Part shown: positions 8,433 through 14,786 of the stretch, in pieces | Layout of the letters: the number at the start of each line of letters is the position of its first letter | Position numbering within the stretch: the stretch's first letter is position 1 | IMG/VR virus record: IMGVR_UViG_3300015371_000032 | Location: 1 to 62,441 of that record | From: a virus | DNA: 62,441 nucleotides | Direction: 5' to 3' (one strand) | Program-made: the position numbers and the translations under genes | Notes under the pieces: model-generated | What the model was told of the DNA's origin: nothing | The model's input: only the letters and a program-made list of their open reading frames with translations | The model's database searches: none

Positions 8433-9445
8433 GCGTTCGCCTTCGTCATGGACGCCTGGTACGCAGCGGTGGCCTTGGGGAACTGCTTGCCGTCGGTCCT
8501 CGGCGGGGTGGTGATCGCGTGGTCCTTGTCCCGGACCCGGTTGAAGAACGTCGCGAACTTCCAGGTGATGCCCTTGTCCTTGGCGATCGCCGCGAACTGT
8601 GCCGGGAGGTCGGTGAAGAACTTGGCGCAGGCGTCGTCCCCGAAGTCGATATCCATGCCGTACTCCCCGAGCGCGAGCGGGATACCGGACAGCATCGGCT
8701 GGGCCTTGATCCAGTCGATATCGGCGTTGCAGATCGAGGCGAGGGTCTGGGTGCCCGAGGTGTTCGCGTAGGGGTCCCAGGTCATGATCTTCGGCTTGAC
8801 CTTGAACTGGTCCGCGACCTGCTTCTCCTTCGCCCGGTCGTAGCCGACGATCCAGTAGGTCGTGAGGACCTTGGAGTTCTTGGCGTGCATCTTCTCGAAG
8901 AAGGTGTTCATCGCCTTGCCGATGGTGGTGAAGTCGGCGGACGGCCCGGTGATCGCGCCCTGGTTGACCTGACCCACGGCCTCGGCCAGCAGGCTGCCGA
9001 CCACGAAGGTGCCCGCAGGGGCGGCGTCTGCGCACTCACTGAGCCGCGTCACGTACTGGTCCAGCCAGTCGAGGCTGGCCTGTACGCCGTTGGCGATCCC
9101 CGCGAGGTGCTGGGTGCCCTTGGCGGTCAGCGTCATGGCGACGTACTTGCCCGCCTTCACGTCGGTCTTGGCGCTGGCCCAGGTGTTGTTCCCGGAGCCC
9201 AACTGATTCGGCTGCACGTAGTAGTTCGCGCCGCCGACGTTCTTCCAGCCGTAGTCGTCGTCACGGTAGACGCCGAGTCGGGGCACGGAGGTGGGGGTGG
9301 GCGGCTGGACCGGAGGGTACTTCTCCTTGTACGCCTCGAACTCGGCTTCCAGGGCGTTGTAGTCGTTCTGGCAGCGGACGAGCGCCGCCTCAGTCTTGTT
9401 GGCCTCGGCCTGTGCGGTCGCGAGGGCATCGTCCAGGGCAGTCAT
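8429..9445 (-). CDS. Glycoside-hydrolase-like (TIM-barrel, clan GH-A type) protein with shared N-terminal coiled coil
   Basis: A 338-residue protein; the start ATG at 9445 overlaps the preceding stop (ATGA). Residues 1-45 (LDDALATAQAEANKTEAALV and on to YEKYPP-like residues) are a coiled-coil module shared with the genes at 9442 and 60888. After a proline linker, the remainder has an alternating strand/helix pattern and a late IPLALGEYGMD, which resembles the nucleophile-Glu strand of clan GH-A enzymes (GH26/GH5 types). TWDPYANTSG and FFNRVRDK would be neighbouring strands. The likely role is breakdown of host surface polysaccharide. The family call is tentative; the shared module is certain. 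Confidence 0.6.
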   Translation of the reverse strand: MTALDDALATAQAEANKTEAALVRCQNDYNALEAEFEAYKEKYPPVQPPTPTSVPRLGVYRDDDYGWKNVGGANYYVQPNQLGSGNNTWASAKTDVKAGKYVAMTLTAKGTQHLAGIANGVQASLDWLDQYVTRLSECADAAPAGTFVVGSLLAEAVGQVNQGAITGPSADFTTIGKAMNTFFEKMHAKNSKVLTTYWIVGYDRAKEKQVADQFKVKPKIMTWDPYANTSGTQTLASICNADIDWIKAQPMLSGIPLALGEYGMDIDFGDDACAKFFTDLPAQFAAIAKDKGITWKFATFFNRVRDKDHAITTPPRTDGKQFPKATAAYQASMTKANA

Positions 9446-10341
9446 GCTTGCTTCCATGTCTTGTAGGACTTCACCTTGACCTGTGTCTGAGTCCAGGTGG
9501 AGGGGGGGTTGGGCACGACCTGGGTGGTGGCACCTGATCCGATCTGCAACGTGATCCTCGGATACCACGTCCGATCCTTGGCCTCCATGATCCGGTTCCA
9601 CCAGGACTTGTCGGCGGGACCGAAGGTGCAGATGAGGCGCTTGTCGATCCACACGCTGATCTTCCCGGGGACCTTCTCGATCGTGTAGGTGTGCTCGACG
9701 TTCGGGTCGTACCAGGGGTTGTCGCGCAGGATCAGCGGCTTCTTCGCGGAGTCCTGCGTGGCCCCGTACTCGTTGTGCATGGTGATCGCGACCCGACGCT
9801 GGTCGCCGGACCACATGCCGCCCATCCACTCCATCACGTCGATTTCCCCGTTGGAGCCGTCGCCGCCTGTGTTGGGGCGGAACCACAGCAGGCAGGGCCA
9901 GATACCGGACTGGTCGGTGAAGGTGCCGGTCACCTCGGCGCGGAAGTAGTTCGGCAGCACGAGTTCCTTCACGCCCTTGCCGTGTATCTCGGCGGAGGTG
10001 AAGGGCCTGCTGTACCCGGTCTCCCGCTTCCCGATCAGGATGAGTCCGGGTTGATTCACCAGGACGTTCTTCTTCAAGTTGACGGAGTTGTCGTTGCCCT
10101 GGGTCTGGTTGTCGTAGGCAAGGAACGGCGCGAGAGAAGTGAAGGCAGTCTGGGTGAACAGACTCCACCCCGACTGGTCGGGTGGCTGGTCGGGTGGCGT
10201 GGTGACGGGCGGGTACTGCGCCTTGTACGTCTCGTATTCAGTTTGAAGAGCGGTGTAGTTCTGCTGACAACGGAGGAGGGCTTCCTCGATCTTGTTGGCC
10301 TCGGTGACCGCGAGAGCGAGGGCGTCATCCAGGTCGGTCAT
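9442..10341 (-). CDS. GH16-like glycan hydrolase with shared N-terminal coiled coil
   Basis: A 299-residue protein. Residues 1-45 (DDALALAVTEANKIEEALLR through YETYKAQYPP) match the module of the next gene and of the lyase-like gene at 60888. The catalytic part looks like a concanavalin-type GH16 domain: GEIDVMEWMG, near residue 145, carries the ExDxxE pattern with both acids and Asp intact. RVAITMHNEYG, HTYTIEKVPGKISVWID and the C-terminal strands fit the beta-jelly roll. It would cleave beta-glycans in the cell envelope or capsule. Whether it is a virion protein or released is not shown. Its start ATG is overlapped by the end of the preceding tiny gene. Confidence 0.72.
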   Translation of the reverse strand: MTDLDDALALAVTEANKIEEALLRCQQNYTALQTEYETYKAQYPPVTTPPDQPPDQSGWSLFTQTAFTSLAPFLAYDNQTQGNDNSVNLKKNVLVNQPGLILIGKRETGYSRPFTSAEIHGKGVKELVLPNYFRAEVTGTFTDQSGIWPCLLWFRPNTGGDGSNGEIDVMEWMGGMWSGDQRRVAITMHNEYGATQDSAKKPLILRDNPWYDPNVEHTYTIEKVPGKISVWIDKRLICTFGPADKSWWNRIMEAKDRTWYPRITLQIGSGATTQVVPNPPSTWTQTQVKVKSYKTWKQA

Positions 10342-10519
10342 TACTCATCTCCCCAGCGACCCCGTGGACTTGGAGGTGGGCGCGTGCCTCAGTATGTGCT
10401 GACGCTACGGAGTCTGCCACCCCGATCGGCCCGCAGACGCGACATGAGAGCAACCAGCACTCGGCGTGTTTCAGCCCATCTACGGTGGCATCGGGGTCGG
10501 GTTTAGTCACCAAACTCAC
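10325..10519 (-). CDS. Small CxxC/HxxH protein whose codons contain a palindromic site
   Basis: A 64-residue frame starting GTG at 10519, coupled to the previous gene by GTGA and preceded by GGAGGG. Residues 2-6 (SLVTK) are encoded by the dispersed palindrome. It contains HAECWLLSCRVCG and AHTEARAHLQVH, giving Cys and His pairs suited to zinc binding. It overlaps the start of the GH16-like gene by 17 nt. The function is unknown. Confidence 0.55.
   Translation of the reverse strand: MSLVTKPDPDATVDGLKHAECWLLSCRVCGPIGVADSVASAHTEARAHLQVHGVAGEMSNDRPG
10502..10514 (+). promoter_or_regulatory. Dispersed palindrome TTTAGTCACCAAA
   Basis: This copy lies inside the first codons of the 10325-10519 gene and is reversed relative to that gene's direction. 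Confidence 0.8.
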
Positions 10520-10629
10520 CCCTCCGTCTCCCTGTCGGGACGGTAGATGAGACCCGGGACGGGAGACTGCTCCCATCCGTCAGGGAGAGGAGCGGCCTCC
10601 GGGACAGACACCCAGAGTTCTCTGTTCAC
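10516..10629 (-). CDS. 37-residue hypothetical protein
   Basis: A GTG start at 10629 overlaps the upstream stop (GTGA) and its own stop overlaps the next GTG (GTGA). The product, VNRELWVSVPEAAPLPDGWE followed by QSPVPGLIYR, is rich in Trp and Pro and reads as a real short protein. The chained overlaps on both sides are the main evidence. The function is unknown. Confidence 0.5.
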   Translation of the reverse strand: MNRELWVSVPEAAPLPDGWEQSPVPGLIYRPDRETEG

Positions 10630-10751
10630 CAGAGCAGGCGGATCACATCAGGGTCGTTGTCGGCGCGGTTGAGGAGGGCGAACAGCACCCAGACCACCAC
10701 GATGAGGACAACCAGCGCGATCAACAGTCGGATGAGACCTTCACTATTCAT
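10626..10751 (-). CDS. 41-residue single-pass membrane protein
   Basis: ATG at 10751 overlaps the end of the preceding gene by 8 nt. The protein is almost one transmembrane helix (LIRLLIALVVLIVVVWVLF) followed by a short charged tail. It could be a holin-like or lysis accessory protein, but its place beside depolymerase-like genes is the only support. It is too short for family assignment. Confidence 0.55.
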   Translation of the reverse strand: MNSEGLIRLLIALVVLIVVVWVLFALLNRADNDPDVIRLLW

Positions 10752-10935
10752 GGCCGAGTCCTTCCACTCTTGCTACGTCATCAGTGTGACCGATGCTGCA
10801 CGCCACGGATAGGTGCACGGTTTCAACCGCGATGCTCGGGTGGCTGGCGAGGAGTTCCTCCACCATCTGTGCCCACTCCGCCGAGGTCGGTGTCTTCTGA
10901 TTCTTGATCGCCCGAGTCGTCGTGTAAACGATCAT
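10744..10935 (-). CDS. 63-residue hypothetical protein
   Basis: ATG at 10935 has CAGGACC upstream. The product includes TSAEWAQMVEELLASHPSIA and VHLSVACSIGHTDDVARV, a plausible small alpha/beta protein. It overlaps the next gene by 8 nt. A second frame (10823-11023) competes for part of the same bases; I prefer this one because the downstream coupling is clear. Confidence 0.5.
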   Translation of the reverse strand: MIVYTTTRAIKNQKTPTSAEWAQMVEELLASHPSIAVETVHLSVACSIGHTDDVARVEGLGHE

Positions 10936-11023
10936 GGTCCTGATTATGGTCCTGGGTGGCACCGAGGATCGCGACGATGAGTTCGACAGCCTGTGATGCG
11001 CCGGTACTCGGGCCGTTGGTCAC
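10823..11023 (-). CDS. Alternative 66-residue frame after the beta-helix gene
   Basis: A GTG at 11023 is coupled to the beta-helix gene's stop (GTGA). The first 20 residues (QAVELIVAILGATQDH) look protein-like; the rest is Asp/Gly-rich and overlaps the 10744-10935 gene in another frame. It would fill an otherwise empty 85-nt gap. Both genes may exist, or only one. Confidence 0.3.
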   Translation of the reverse strand: MTNGPSTGASQAVELIVAILGATQDHNQDHDRLHDDSGDQESEDTDLGGVGTDGGGTPRQPPEHRG

Positions 11024-11964
11024 AGGGACTCGATTCCGTTGTATCGACCGGAGGAGAGCAACTGTCCCTTGCTGGCCCCGTCCCACCACACGTTGCCCCG
11101 GTTTCCCCCCGTGCCGTCGAGCCCGTCGAAGGTTCCCGCTCCGGGCAACTTCCTGATCCAGTAGCGGTTCGCGGTGGCGGTGGAGAACTGGTTGTACTCG
11201 ATGGTGCCGGTGATGCCCTCGTGCAAGTAGATGTGGGCGGAGCCGCCCTTGAACCACGAGGAGGCGACCTTCACGGTCTTGTCGGCGGGGAACTTCGGGT
11301 TGATGTTGCACCACACGATGCCGGACCCGGCCATGTCTCCGGTGCCGCGACCGTCGGGCATGGGCTGGGAGCCGGGGGCGAGTTGGGCGGTGATATCGAA
11401 CAGGCAGCCGGACAGGCTGGCCTTGCGCCCGAAGTGGTGCTGCCAGCAGTCGAAGTGGGAGCCTTCGTCGCCGTGGTAGGGGTCGGGGCGGGTGTAGAGC
11501 CCGGAGGTGAAGATGATGGTCTCCCCGATGAAGTCCACGTCGGCGGAGCCGTCGGTGGGGGCCACGGTGTCGATGCCGTCGCAGCCTCCGGTGATGACGC
11601 CGCCCCGCAGGGTCATCCGGTGTCCGCCCATGACGCCGTTGCGGTAGGCGTGGGGGCGCTGGGGGCGTATCTCGAAGTTCTCCAAGGTGAGTCGCCCGGT
11701 GCCGGTGTGCTTGTTCCGCGAGTGGATGCAGCCGACGTTGCCGGTGGGGACGTGGGGGCCACCCCGGAGCAGCACGTTGCGCCCGTAGACGCCCTCGACC
11801 AACTTGTCGGCGTACTTCATCTCCCCGTACACGATCCTGTCACTCAGGTCGGTGCCGTCCGGGATGGTCACGGTCTTGGTGGAGGGTGAGTTGTAATCAC
11901 GTAATCGTGACTCATCCGTGACTCCGGCGTTGACGCCGCGCACGGGGAACGGGAAATCAGGCAT
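11020..11964 (-). CDS. Right-handed beta-helix protein (tailspike or pectate-lyase-like)
   Basis: A 314-residue protein with the repeating short-strand pattern of parallel beta-helices: KTVTIPDGTDLSDRIVYG, YGRNVLLRGGPHVPTG, GRLTLENFEIRP, HRMTLRGGVITGGCDGID, KVASSWFKGGSAHIYLHEG. Such folds are used by phage tailspikes and depolymerases that bind or cut polysaccharides. The early line VNAGVTDESRLRDYNSPSTK resembles the entry to pectate-lyase-fold phage proteins. No catalytic set could be assigned. It lacks the coiled-coil module found on neighbouring enzymes. A palindromic site lies 20 nt before the ATG. Confidence 0.65.
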   Translation of the reverse strand: MPDFPFPVRGVNAGVTDESRLRDYNSPSTKTVTIPDGTDLSDRIVYGEMKYADKLVEGVYGRNVLLRGGPHVPTGNVGCIHSRNKHTGTGRLTLENFEIRPQRPHAYRNGVMGGHRMTLRGGVITGGCDGIDTVAPTDGSADVDFIGETIIFTSGLYTRPDPYHGDEGSHFDCWQHHFGRKASLSGCLFDITAQLAPGSQPMPDGRGTGDMAGSGIVWCNINPKFPADKTVKVASSWFKGGSAHIYLHEGITGTIEYNQFSTATANRYWIRKLPGAGTFDGLDGTGGNRGNVWWDGASKGQLLSSGRYNGIESL

Positions 11965-11984
11965 GGGCTGAGACTAACGGAATC

Positions 11985-11997
11985 TTTAGTGACTAAA
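11985..11997. promoter_or_regulatory. Dispersed palindrome TTTAGTGACTAAA
   Basis: The best dyad in the window: symmetry extends to 19 bp (11982-12000). It lies 20 nt before the beta-helix gene start. Confidence 0.85.
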
Positions 11998-12029
11998 GAT
12001 CATCTTGATCCGGGAAGTTCTCGGGGAGT

Positions 12030-12224
12030 TCACTCCGATCCTGACTCGGGCAACTTCCACCCATTGACGGACGCGAGGTCGGAGCGCCAGGCGTGGACCT
12101 CGTACTTGATCTTCCCGGACATGGTGAGGCAGGGCTCCCCGGGACCGGCACCGCACTGTTCACAGGGGTACTCCATCGCGACCGCACGCCAGGGCAGCAG
12201 GTGCGGCACCTCGAACCGCTCCAT
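12030..12224 (-). CDS. Small Cys-rich zinc-finger protein (CxxCGAxPGxxC type)
   Basis: A 64-residue protein, ATG at 12224 overlapping the previous stop. It contains CEQCGAGPGEPCLTMSG followed by HAWR, the zinc-finger pattern widespread in actinobacterial and actinophage small proteins and usually taken as nucleic-acid binding. Its exact role is unknown. Confidence 0.65.
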   Translation of the reverse strand: MERFEVPHLLPWRAVAMEYPCEQCGAGPGEPCLTMSGKIKYEVHAWRSDLASVNGWKLPESGSE

Positions 12225-12487
12225 CAGAACTCGATCCCAGGTGAGGGTGGGGGGAGGGGATCGACCCACTCGATGTGCGTGGACCCGTTGTGTCCGTGCA
12301 GGTGCTCGACGTTCTCGATGTGGGGGTGCATGACGGTGGTCGGCTCGATGGTCCCCCACGGGTGCTCGACCGGACCCTTCCAGCGCATGACCACGGTGCC
12401 GTCGCTGAACACGACACCTTCGGCTACGTCACCTGTCCCGGAGAGGCCGGTCACGTCCTCGTCGCGGCGGAGTACGAATCGGTGCAT
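12224..12487 (-). CDS. Conserved actinophage protein of unknown function
   Basis: An 87-residue protein. TGLSGTGDVAEGVVFSDGTV, VVMRWKGPVEHPWGTIEP and VEHLHGHNGSTHIEWVD form a pattern I recognise from many short actinophage proteins, with no known role. It sits between a ribbon-helix-helix gene and a zinc-finger gene in one overlapping run, implying co-expression. Confidence 0.65.
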   Translation of the reverse strand: MHRFVLRRDEDVTGLSGTGDVAEGVVFSDGTVVMRWKGPVEHPWGTIEPTTVMHPHIENVEHLHGHNGSTHIEWVDPLPPPSPGIEF

Positions 12488-12488
12488 G

Positions 12489-12671
12489 TCAGAACCTCTG
12501 CTCTCGGGCGGCGAGCCGGTTCTCGAACTTGCTCTGGTCCGCCGACGCGACTTCCAGCGCGGTGCGGATCACCTCGCTGATGGTCAGGTTGTAGTCCTTG
12601 GCGAGCGCCTCTAGGTAGGCCCGCCCGTTCTCGTTCACCATGATGGCGAGTCGCTTGTTCTTATTCGTCAT
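12489..12671 (-). CDS. Ribbon-helix-helix DNA-binding protein
   Basis: A 60-residue protein: RLAIMVNENGRAYLEALAKD is the beta strand and first helix and NLTISEVIRTALEVASAD the second helix of a CopG/Arc-like fold. Proteins of this size usually dimerise and bind inverted repeats as repressors. It is the second gene of the leftward unit, next to the divergent control region, so control of the arms is a reasonable guess. Confidence 0.7.
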   Translation of the reverse strand: MTNKNKRLAIMVNENGRAYLEALAKDYNLTISEVIRTALEVASADQSKFENRLAAREQRF

Positions 12672-12713
12672 GGTGCGAAGGCTACCAGACTTCTTCGCAC
12701 TCTGCGAATGCTC

Positions 12714-12923
12714 TCAGTCGTCTGCCAGGAGAGCGGGCACGTCGATCACCGACCAGCCCGGCACGCTCAGACCTTCCTTCCTGGCCCGCAGCAGCAGCCA
12801 CCGTAGGAACGCGGAACGGTCCATCTCACCCCTCCTCGCATCCATGTCCGCCGCCTCCTCATTACTCAGCCTTACCGCGACGACCACCGGTCTCCCACCG
12901 GGTGTCTGCCTGCTGCGACCCAT
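12714..12923 (-). CDS. Ribbon-helix-helix DNA-binding protein, first gene of leftward arm
   Basis: A 69-residue protein. VVVAVRLSNEEAADMDARRG and DRSAFLRWLLLRARKEG give the strand-helix-helix of the Arc/CopG class, preceded by a basic N-terminus (MGRSRQTPGGRP). ATG 12923 has GAGGAGACTG upstream. As the first gene beside the divergent region it is a candidate regulator, possibly of the nearby palindromes. Its target is not shown. Confidence 0.7.
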   Translation of the reverse strand: MGRSRQTPGGRPVVVAVRLSNEEAADMDARRGEMDRSAFLRWLLLRARKEGLSVPGWSVIDVPALLADD

Positions 12924-12959
12924 GCTCAGTCTCCTCGGAACGGGGAACTACTCGACTCA

Positions 12960-12987
12960 GGGTTACCCACCACCTCCACCCTGACAA
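12960..12987 (-). promoter_or_regulatory. Candidate leftward promoter
   Basis: Reading leftward, TTGTCA and TAACCC are separated by 16 nt, about 35 nt before the first leftward gene. The -10 match is poor, so this is a suggestion only. Confidence 0.35.
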
Positions 12988-13160
12988 CCCCCAGGTGTAA
13001 ACGGTACAAACCCGGAAATGCGGTGCATCTACAAGGCCGACTAGCGCCTCCTACGGAGTCCCGCGTGGGGGAGTAGCCCGTGTGGGGGGTGTCGGCATAG
13101 CCCTTTGTGACTATGCGCGGGTGGTGGCGGGTAGCCCTAGTGGACTACCTATGACTACTC

Positions 13161-13173
13161 TTTAGTGACCAAA
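13161..13173 (+). promoter_or_regulatory. Dispersed palindrome TTTAGTGACCAAA
   Basis: The first of a close pair in the divergent region, about 40 nt upstream of the rightward -35. Confidence 0.85.
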
Positions 13174-13175
13174 GA

Positions 13176-13188
13176 TTTAGTCACTGTG
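13176..13188 (+). promoter_or_regulatory. Degenerate second palindrome TTTAGTCACTGTG
   Basis: It starts 15 nt after the previous copy; the left half-site is intact and the right half diverged. Tandem spacing of about 1.5 helical turns could allow cooperative binding. Confidence 0.55.
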
Positions 13189-13214
13189 CCACCCTATCCG
13201 ACTACTGATTCCGC

Positions 13215-13243
13215 TTGCCCGAACTGACCAGACGCGATAGGCT
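13215..13243 (+). promoter_or_regulatory. Rightward promoter of the divergent region
   Basis: TTGCCC (13215-13220), a 17-nt spacer and TAGGCT (13238-13243) match the -35/-10 style of the two strong promoters at 21259 and 30161. Initiation near 13250 would give a long leader containing a hairpin and a palindromic site before the gene at 13521. Confidence 0.6.
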
Positions 13244-13290
13244 AGGGCTACGCCCAGCCGGGAACGAGACGCAGAGAGGAGTGAGCCCGC

Positions 13291-13313
13291 ACGCGCGCGA
13301 TGGTCGCGCGCGT
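13291..13313. repeat. Perfect 10-bp GC-rich hairpin in leader
   Basis: ACGCGCGCGA and TCGCGCGCGT flank the 3-nt loop TGG. It falls in the predicted leader of the first rightward transcript. Confidence 0.75.
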
Positions 13314-13426
13314 GGTCCGTGGCTAACTAAATAGATTACGCGCGTGCGCTCTAGCGCAGCCGGGACCTGCCGTCAGGCAGTAGCCGCATCCCCGCACGCC
13401 TCCTCCACCGATCCCGGTGGTCCGTC

Positions 13427-13439
13427 TTTGGTCACTAAA
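13427..13439 (-). promoter_or_regulatory. Dispersed palindrome TTTGGTCACTAAA
   Basis: A copy with the variant half-site on the left, 81 nt before the helix-turn-helix gene. Confidence 0.8.
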
Positions 13440-13520
13440 GACTGACTCGCCGGGACCCCATCCCACAGAGGTGGGGCAGGTGGCGCACCTACCTACGGGT
13501 GCGCAGATTGGAGAACAACT

Positions 13521-14117
13521 ATGGACGTCAAGACCTTCAAGGCAGAGGTCCGGTCCATCTTCCGTGCGGCTCAGGCCGTGGACAAGAAGGTCGGCGAACT
13601 CCGTGTCCGTCGTGCCCGCAACGTCTACGCCGGGATCACCGAGGGGATGGTCGGCGCGAACGGGGCCTACCCGACGCAGAAGGCCTACGCCGAGGCGCTC
13701 GGCGTGAAGGAGTCCAACATGGTGTCGCTGAAGCGGCTGGGCAAGGCCCTGGTCGTCATCGGCTGCGACCCTTCCGACCCGCTCTGGGGCCGTCTGTCCG
13801 ACAAGGCAGGCACCAAGGAGGTCGGCAAGGCGATCGACGCTGAGAACGCGACGCCGGAGTCGGTGTACGCCGTGCTCACCGAGACGTTCGGCCCTGACGG
13901 TCGGCGCATCTCCGGTGGCACCGGTCAGGGCAGCGACGCCAACAACGGCAGCGGCGACACGCCGGTGTCCGGTGCGGTGGCGAAGATGGACAAGGGTCTG
14001 GCCCTGGTCCGCGACGCGATCAAGGAGGGTCTGCCGGAGGAGGCGACCCGGACCCTGCTCAACGCCCTGGCGAACATCGCCGCCGAGGCGCAGGAGGCCG
14101 CTCGACAGAGCGCCTGA
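13521..14117 (+). CDS. Helix-turn-helix regulator candidate, first gene of rightward arm
   Basis: A 198-residue protein, ATG with GGAGAACAACT upstream. Residues about 48-80 (AYPTQKAYAEALGVKESN, then VSLKRLGKALVVIG) look like a helix-turn-helix. The N-terminus is basic and helical (FKAEVRSIFRAAQAVDKK). A Gly/Asn-rich linker near residue 135 leads to a helical C-terminus (LLNALANIAAEAQEAARQ). The gene stands alone: a promoter and palindrome lie before it, and a strong terminator and two palindromes after it. That isolation and the flanking sites make it the leading candidate for the palindrome-binding factor, by inference. Confidence 0.65.
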   Translation: MDVKTFKAEVRSIFRAAQAVDKKVGELRVRRARNVYAGITEGMVGANGAYPTQKAYAEALGVKESNMVSLKRLGKALVVIGCDPSDPLWGRLSDKAGTKEVGKAIDAENATPESVYAVLTETFGPDGRRISGGTGQGSDANNGSGDTPVSGAVAKMDKGLALVRDAIKEGLPEEATRTLLNALANIAAEAQEAARQSA

Positions 14118-14124
14118 TCCCCAC

Positions 14125-14158
14125 GACACCCCCACCTGCTCGGGCAGGTGGGGGTGTC
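14125..14158. terminator. Strong 15-bp stem-loop terminator
   Basis: A perfect inverted repeat of 15 bp (GACACCCCCACCTGC and its complement) with loop TCGG, 8 nt after the helix-turn-helix gene. It ends that unit; there is no U-run but the stem is very stable. Confidence 0.8.
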
Positions 14159-14173
14159 TGCGCGTCTCGGGTC

Positions 14174-14186
14174 TTTGGTGACTAAA
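14174..14186 (-). promoter_or_regulatory. Dispersed palindrome TTTGGTGACTAAA
   Basis: A reversed copy just after the terminator; the first of a pair 25 nt apart. Confidence 0.8.
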
Positions 14187-14198
14187 GAGTTCGGGCTC

Positions 14199-14211
14199 TT
14201 TGGTGACTAAA
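14199..14211 (-). promoter_or_regulatory. Dispersed palindrome TTTGGTGACTAAA
   Basis: The second of the pair, 25 nt after the first and 50 nt before the next gene; same orientation. Confidence 0.8.
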
Positions 14212-14261
14212 GATTCCGAGGCGTACCGAGTAAACGAAACGAGTGAGAGGGAGGTCAATCA

Positions 14262-14417
14262 ATGAACCTCAACGAAGACCCCTGGGCGATCGACCCGGAC
14301 AAGTTCGGGCTGTTGCTCAACCGCATCAGTGAGGACCCTGACGACTGCGGGTGCGACACCTGCACCTTCGTCAACCTCATCCCTTCAATGCTTGACGCGG
14401 AAGGAGTGGAGCCGTGA
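14262..14417 (+). CDS. 51-residue acidic hypothetical protein
   Basis: ATG 14262 follows GAGGGAGGTCA, a good ribosome site. The product is acidic (NEDPWAIDPDKFGLLLNRI) with a CGCDTC cluster near the C-terminus. Its stop overlaps the next GTG (GTGA), so both are translated together. The family is not recognised. Confidence 0.6.
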   Translation: MNLNEDPWAIDPDKFGLLLNRISEDPDDCGCDTCTFVNLIPSMLDAEGVEP

Positions 14418-14551
14418 AGCACGCCTATCAATGCCTCGCGTGCAACGTCTGGATCAAGTACGGCGTGCACCCCGTCATGCGGCGGTGCGAGACCTGCCAG
14501 GTCTGGACGCATGAGGCACGGTGCTGCGGCACCGAGACCACGAAGCACTGA
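14414..14551 (+). CDS. 45-residue zinc-ribbon protein
   Basis: GTG 14414 is coupled to the previous gene. CLAC and CETC, 20 residues apart, form a clear zinc ribbon (YQCLACNVWIKYG, RRCETCQVWTHEARCC). A terminator hairpin follows directly. Nucleic-acid or protein binding is likely; the function is unknown. Confidence 0.65.
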   Translation: MKHAYQCLACNVWIKYGVHPVMRRCETCQVWTHEARCCGTETTKH

Positions 14552-14581
14552 CAAGCCCCCGCCACCGTGCGGGGGCTTTGT
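14551..14581 (+). terminator. Intrinsic-type terminator
   Basis: AAGCCCCCGC and GCGGGGGCTT pair across a 6-nt loop, then TTTGT. It starts at the stop codon of the zinc-ribbon gene. Confidence 0.75.
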
Positions 14582-14594
14582 CATGCCCTCAGTC

Positions 14595-14607
14595 TTTAGT
14601 CACTAAA
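14595..14607. promoter_or_regulatory. Dispersed palindrome TTTAGTCACTAAA
   Basis: A symmetric copy between a terminator and the next promoter (-35 at 14650), placed upstream of that promoter. Confidence 0.85.
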
Positions 14608-14649
14608 GGTAAGGGCCAGTCTCAACGGTCAGTCCGGCGTCTCAGCAAG

Positions 14650-14678
14650 TAGACGGAATGTCCGAAATGTGATAGGAT
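14650..14678 (+). promoter_or_regulatory. Rightward promoter with extended -10
   Basis: TAGACG, a 17-nt spacer and TAGGAT preceded by TG (TGATAGGAT). It drives the gene run starting at 14787. Confidence 0.6.
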
Positions 14679-14692
14679 GTACGTAGTACATC
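14676..14692. promoter_or_regulatory. Operator-like dyad at the transcription start
   Basis: GATGTAC-GTA-GTACATC, perfect 7-bp arms, overlaps the end of the -10 and the predicted start site. It differs from the dispersed palindrome, suggesting a second regulator. Confidence 0.5.
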
Positions 14693-14697
14693 AGCAA

Positions 14698-14733
14698 GAT
14701 CGGCACCGCCTCAGACCCCGGCGCGTGCCGATC
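14698..14733 (+). other. Leader stem-loop
   Basis: GATCGGCAC and GTGCCGATC, perfect 9-bp arms with an 18-nt loop, lie between the promoter and the palindrome at 14752. Confidence 0.6.
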
Positions 14734-14751
14734 GTCCATCTCAACGGCGTC

Positions 14752-14764
14752 TTTAGTCACCAAA
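14752..14764 (+). promoter_or_regulatory. Dispersed palindrome TTTAGTCACCAAA
   Basis: In the leader, 22 nt before the GTG at 14787, with AAAGGAG between. Confidence 0.85.
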
Positions 14765-14786
14765 GACGTAGCAAAGGAGTAGAACG

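Larger units (their letters stand above)
12988..13520. other. Divergent intergenic control region
   Basis: About 530 nt without a convincing gene, between the leftward and rightward arms. It holds three TAGCCC hexamers (13074, 13098, 13132), an inverted repeat GCATAG/CTATGC (13095-13116), two adjacent palindromic sites, a rightward promoter, a GC-rich hairpin and a reversed palindromic site. Arm switching is the obvious role; a replication origin is possible but unproven. Confidence 0.7.

Noticed and set aside
13323-14258. Leftward 311-codon frame
   Set aside because: Antisense to the helix-turn-helix gene; no ribosome site or family.
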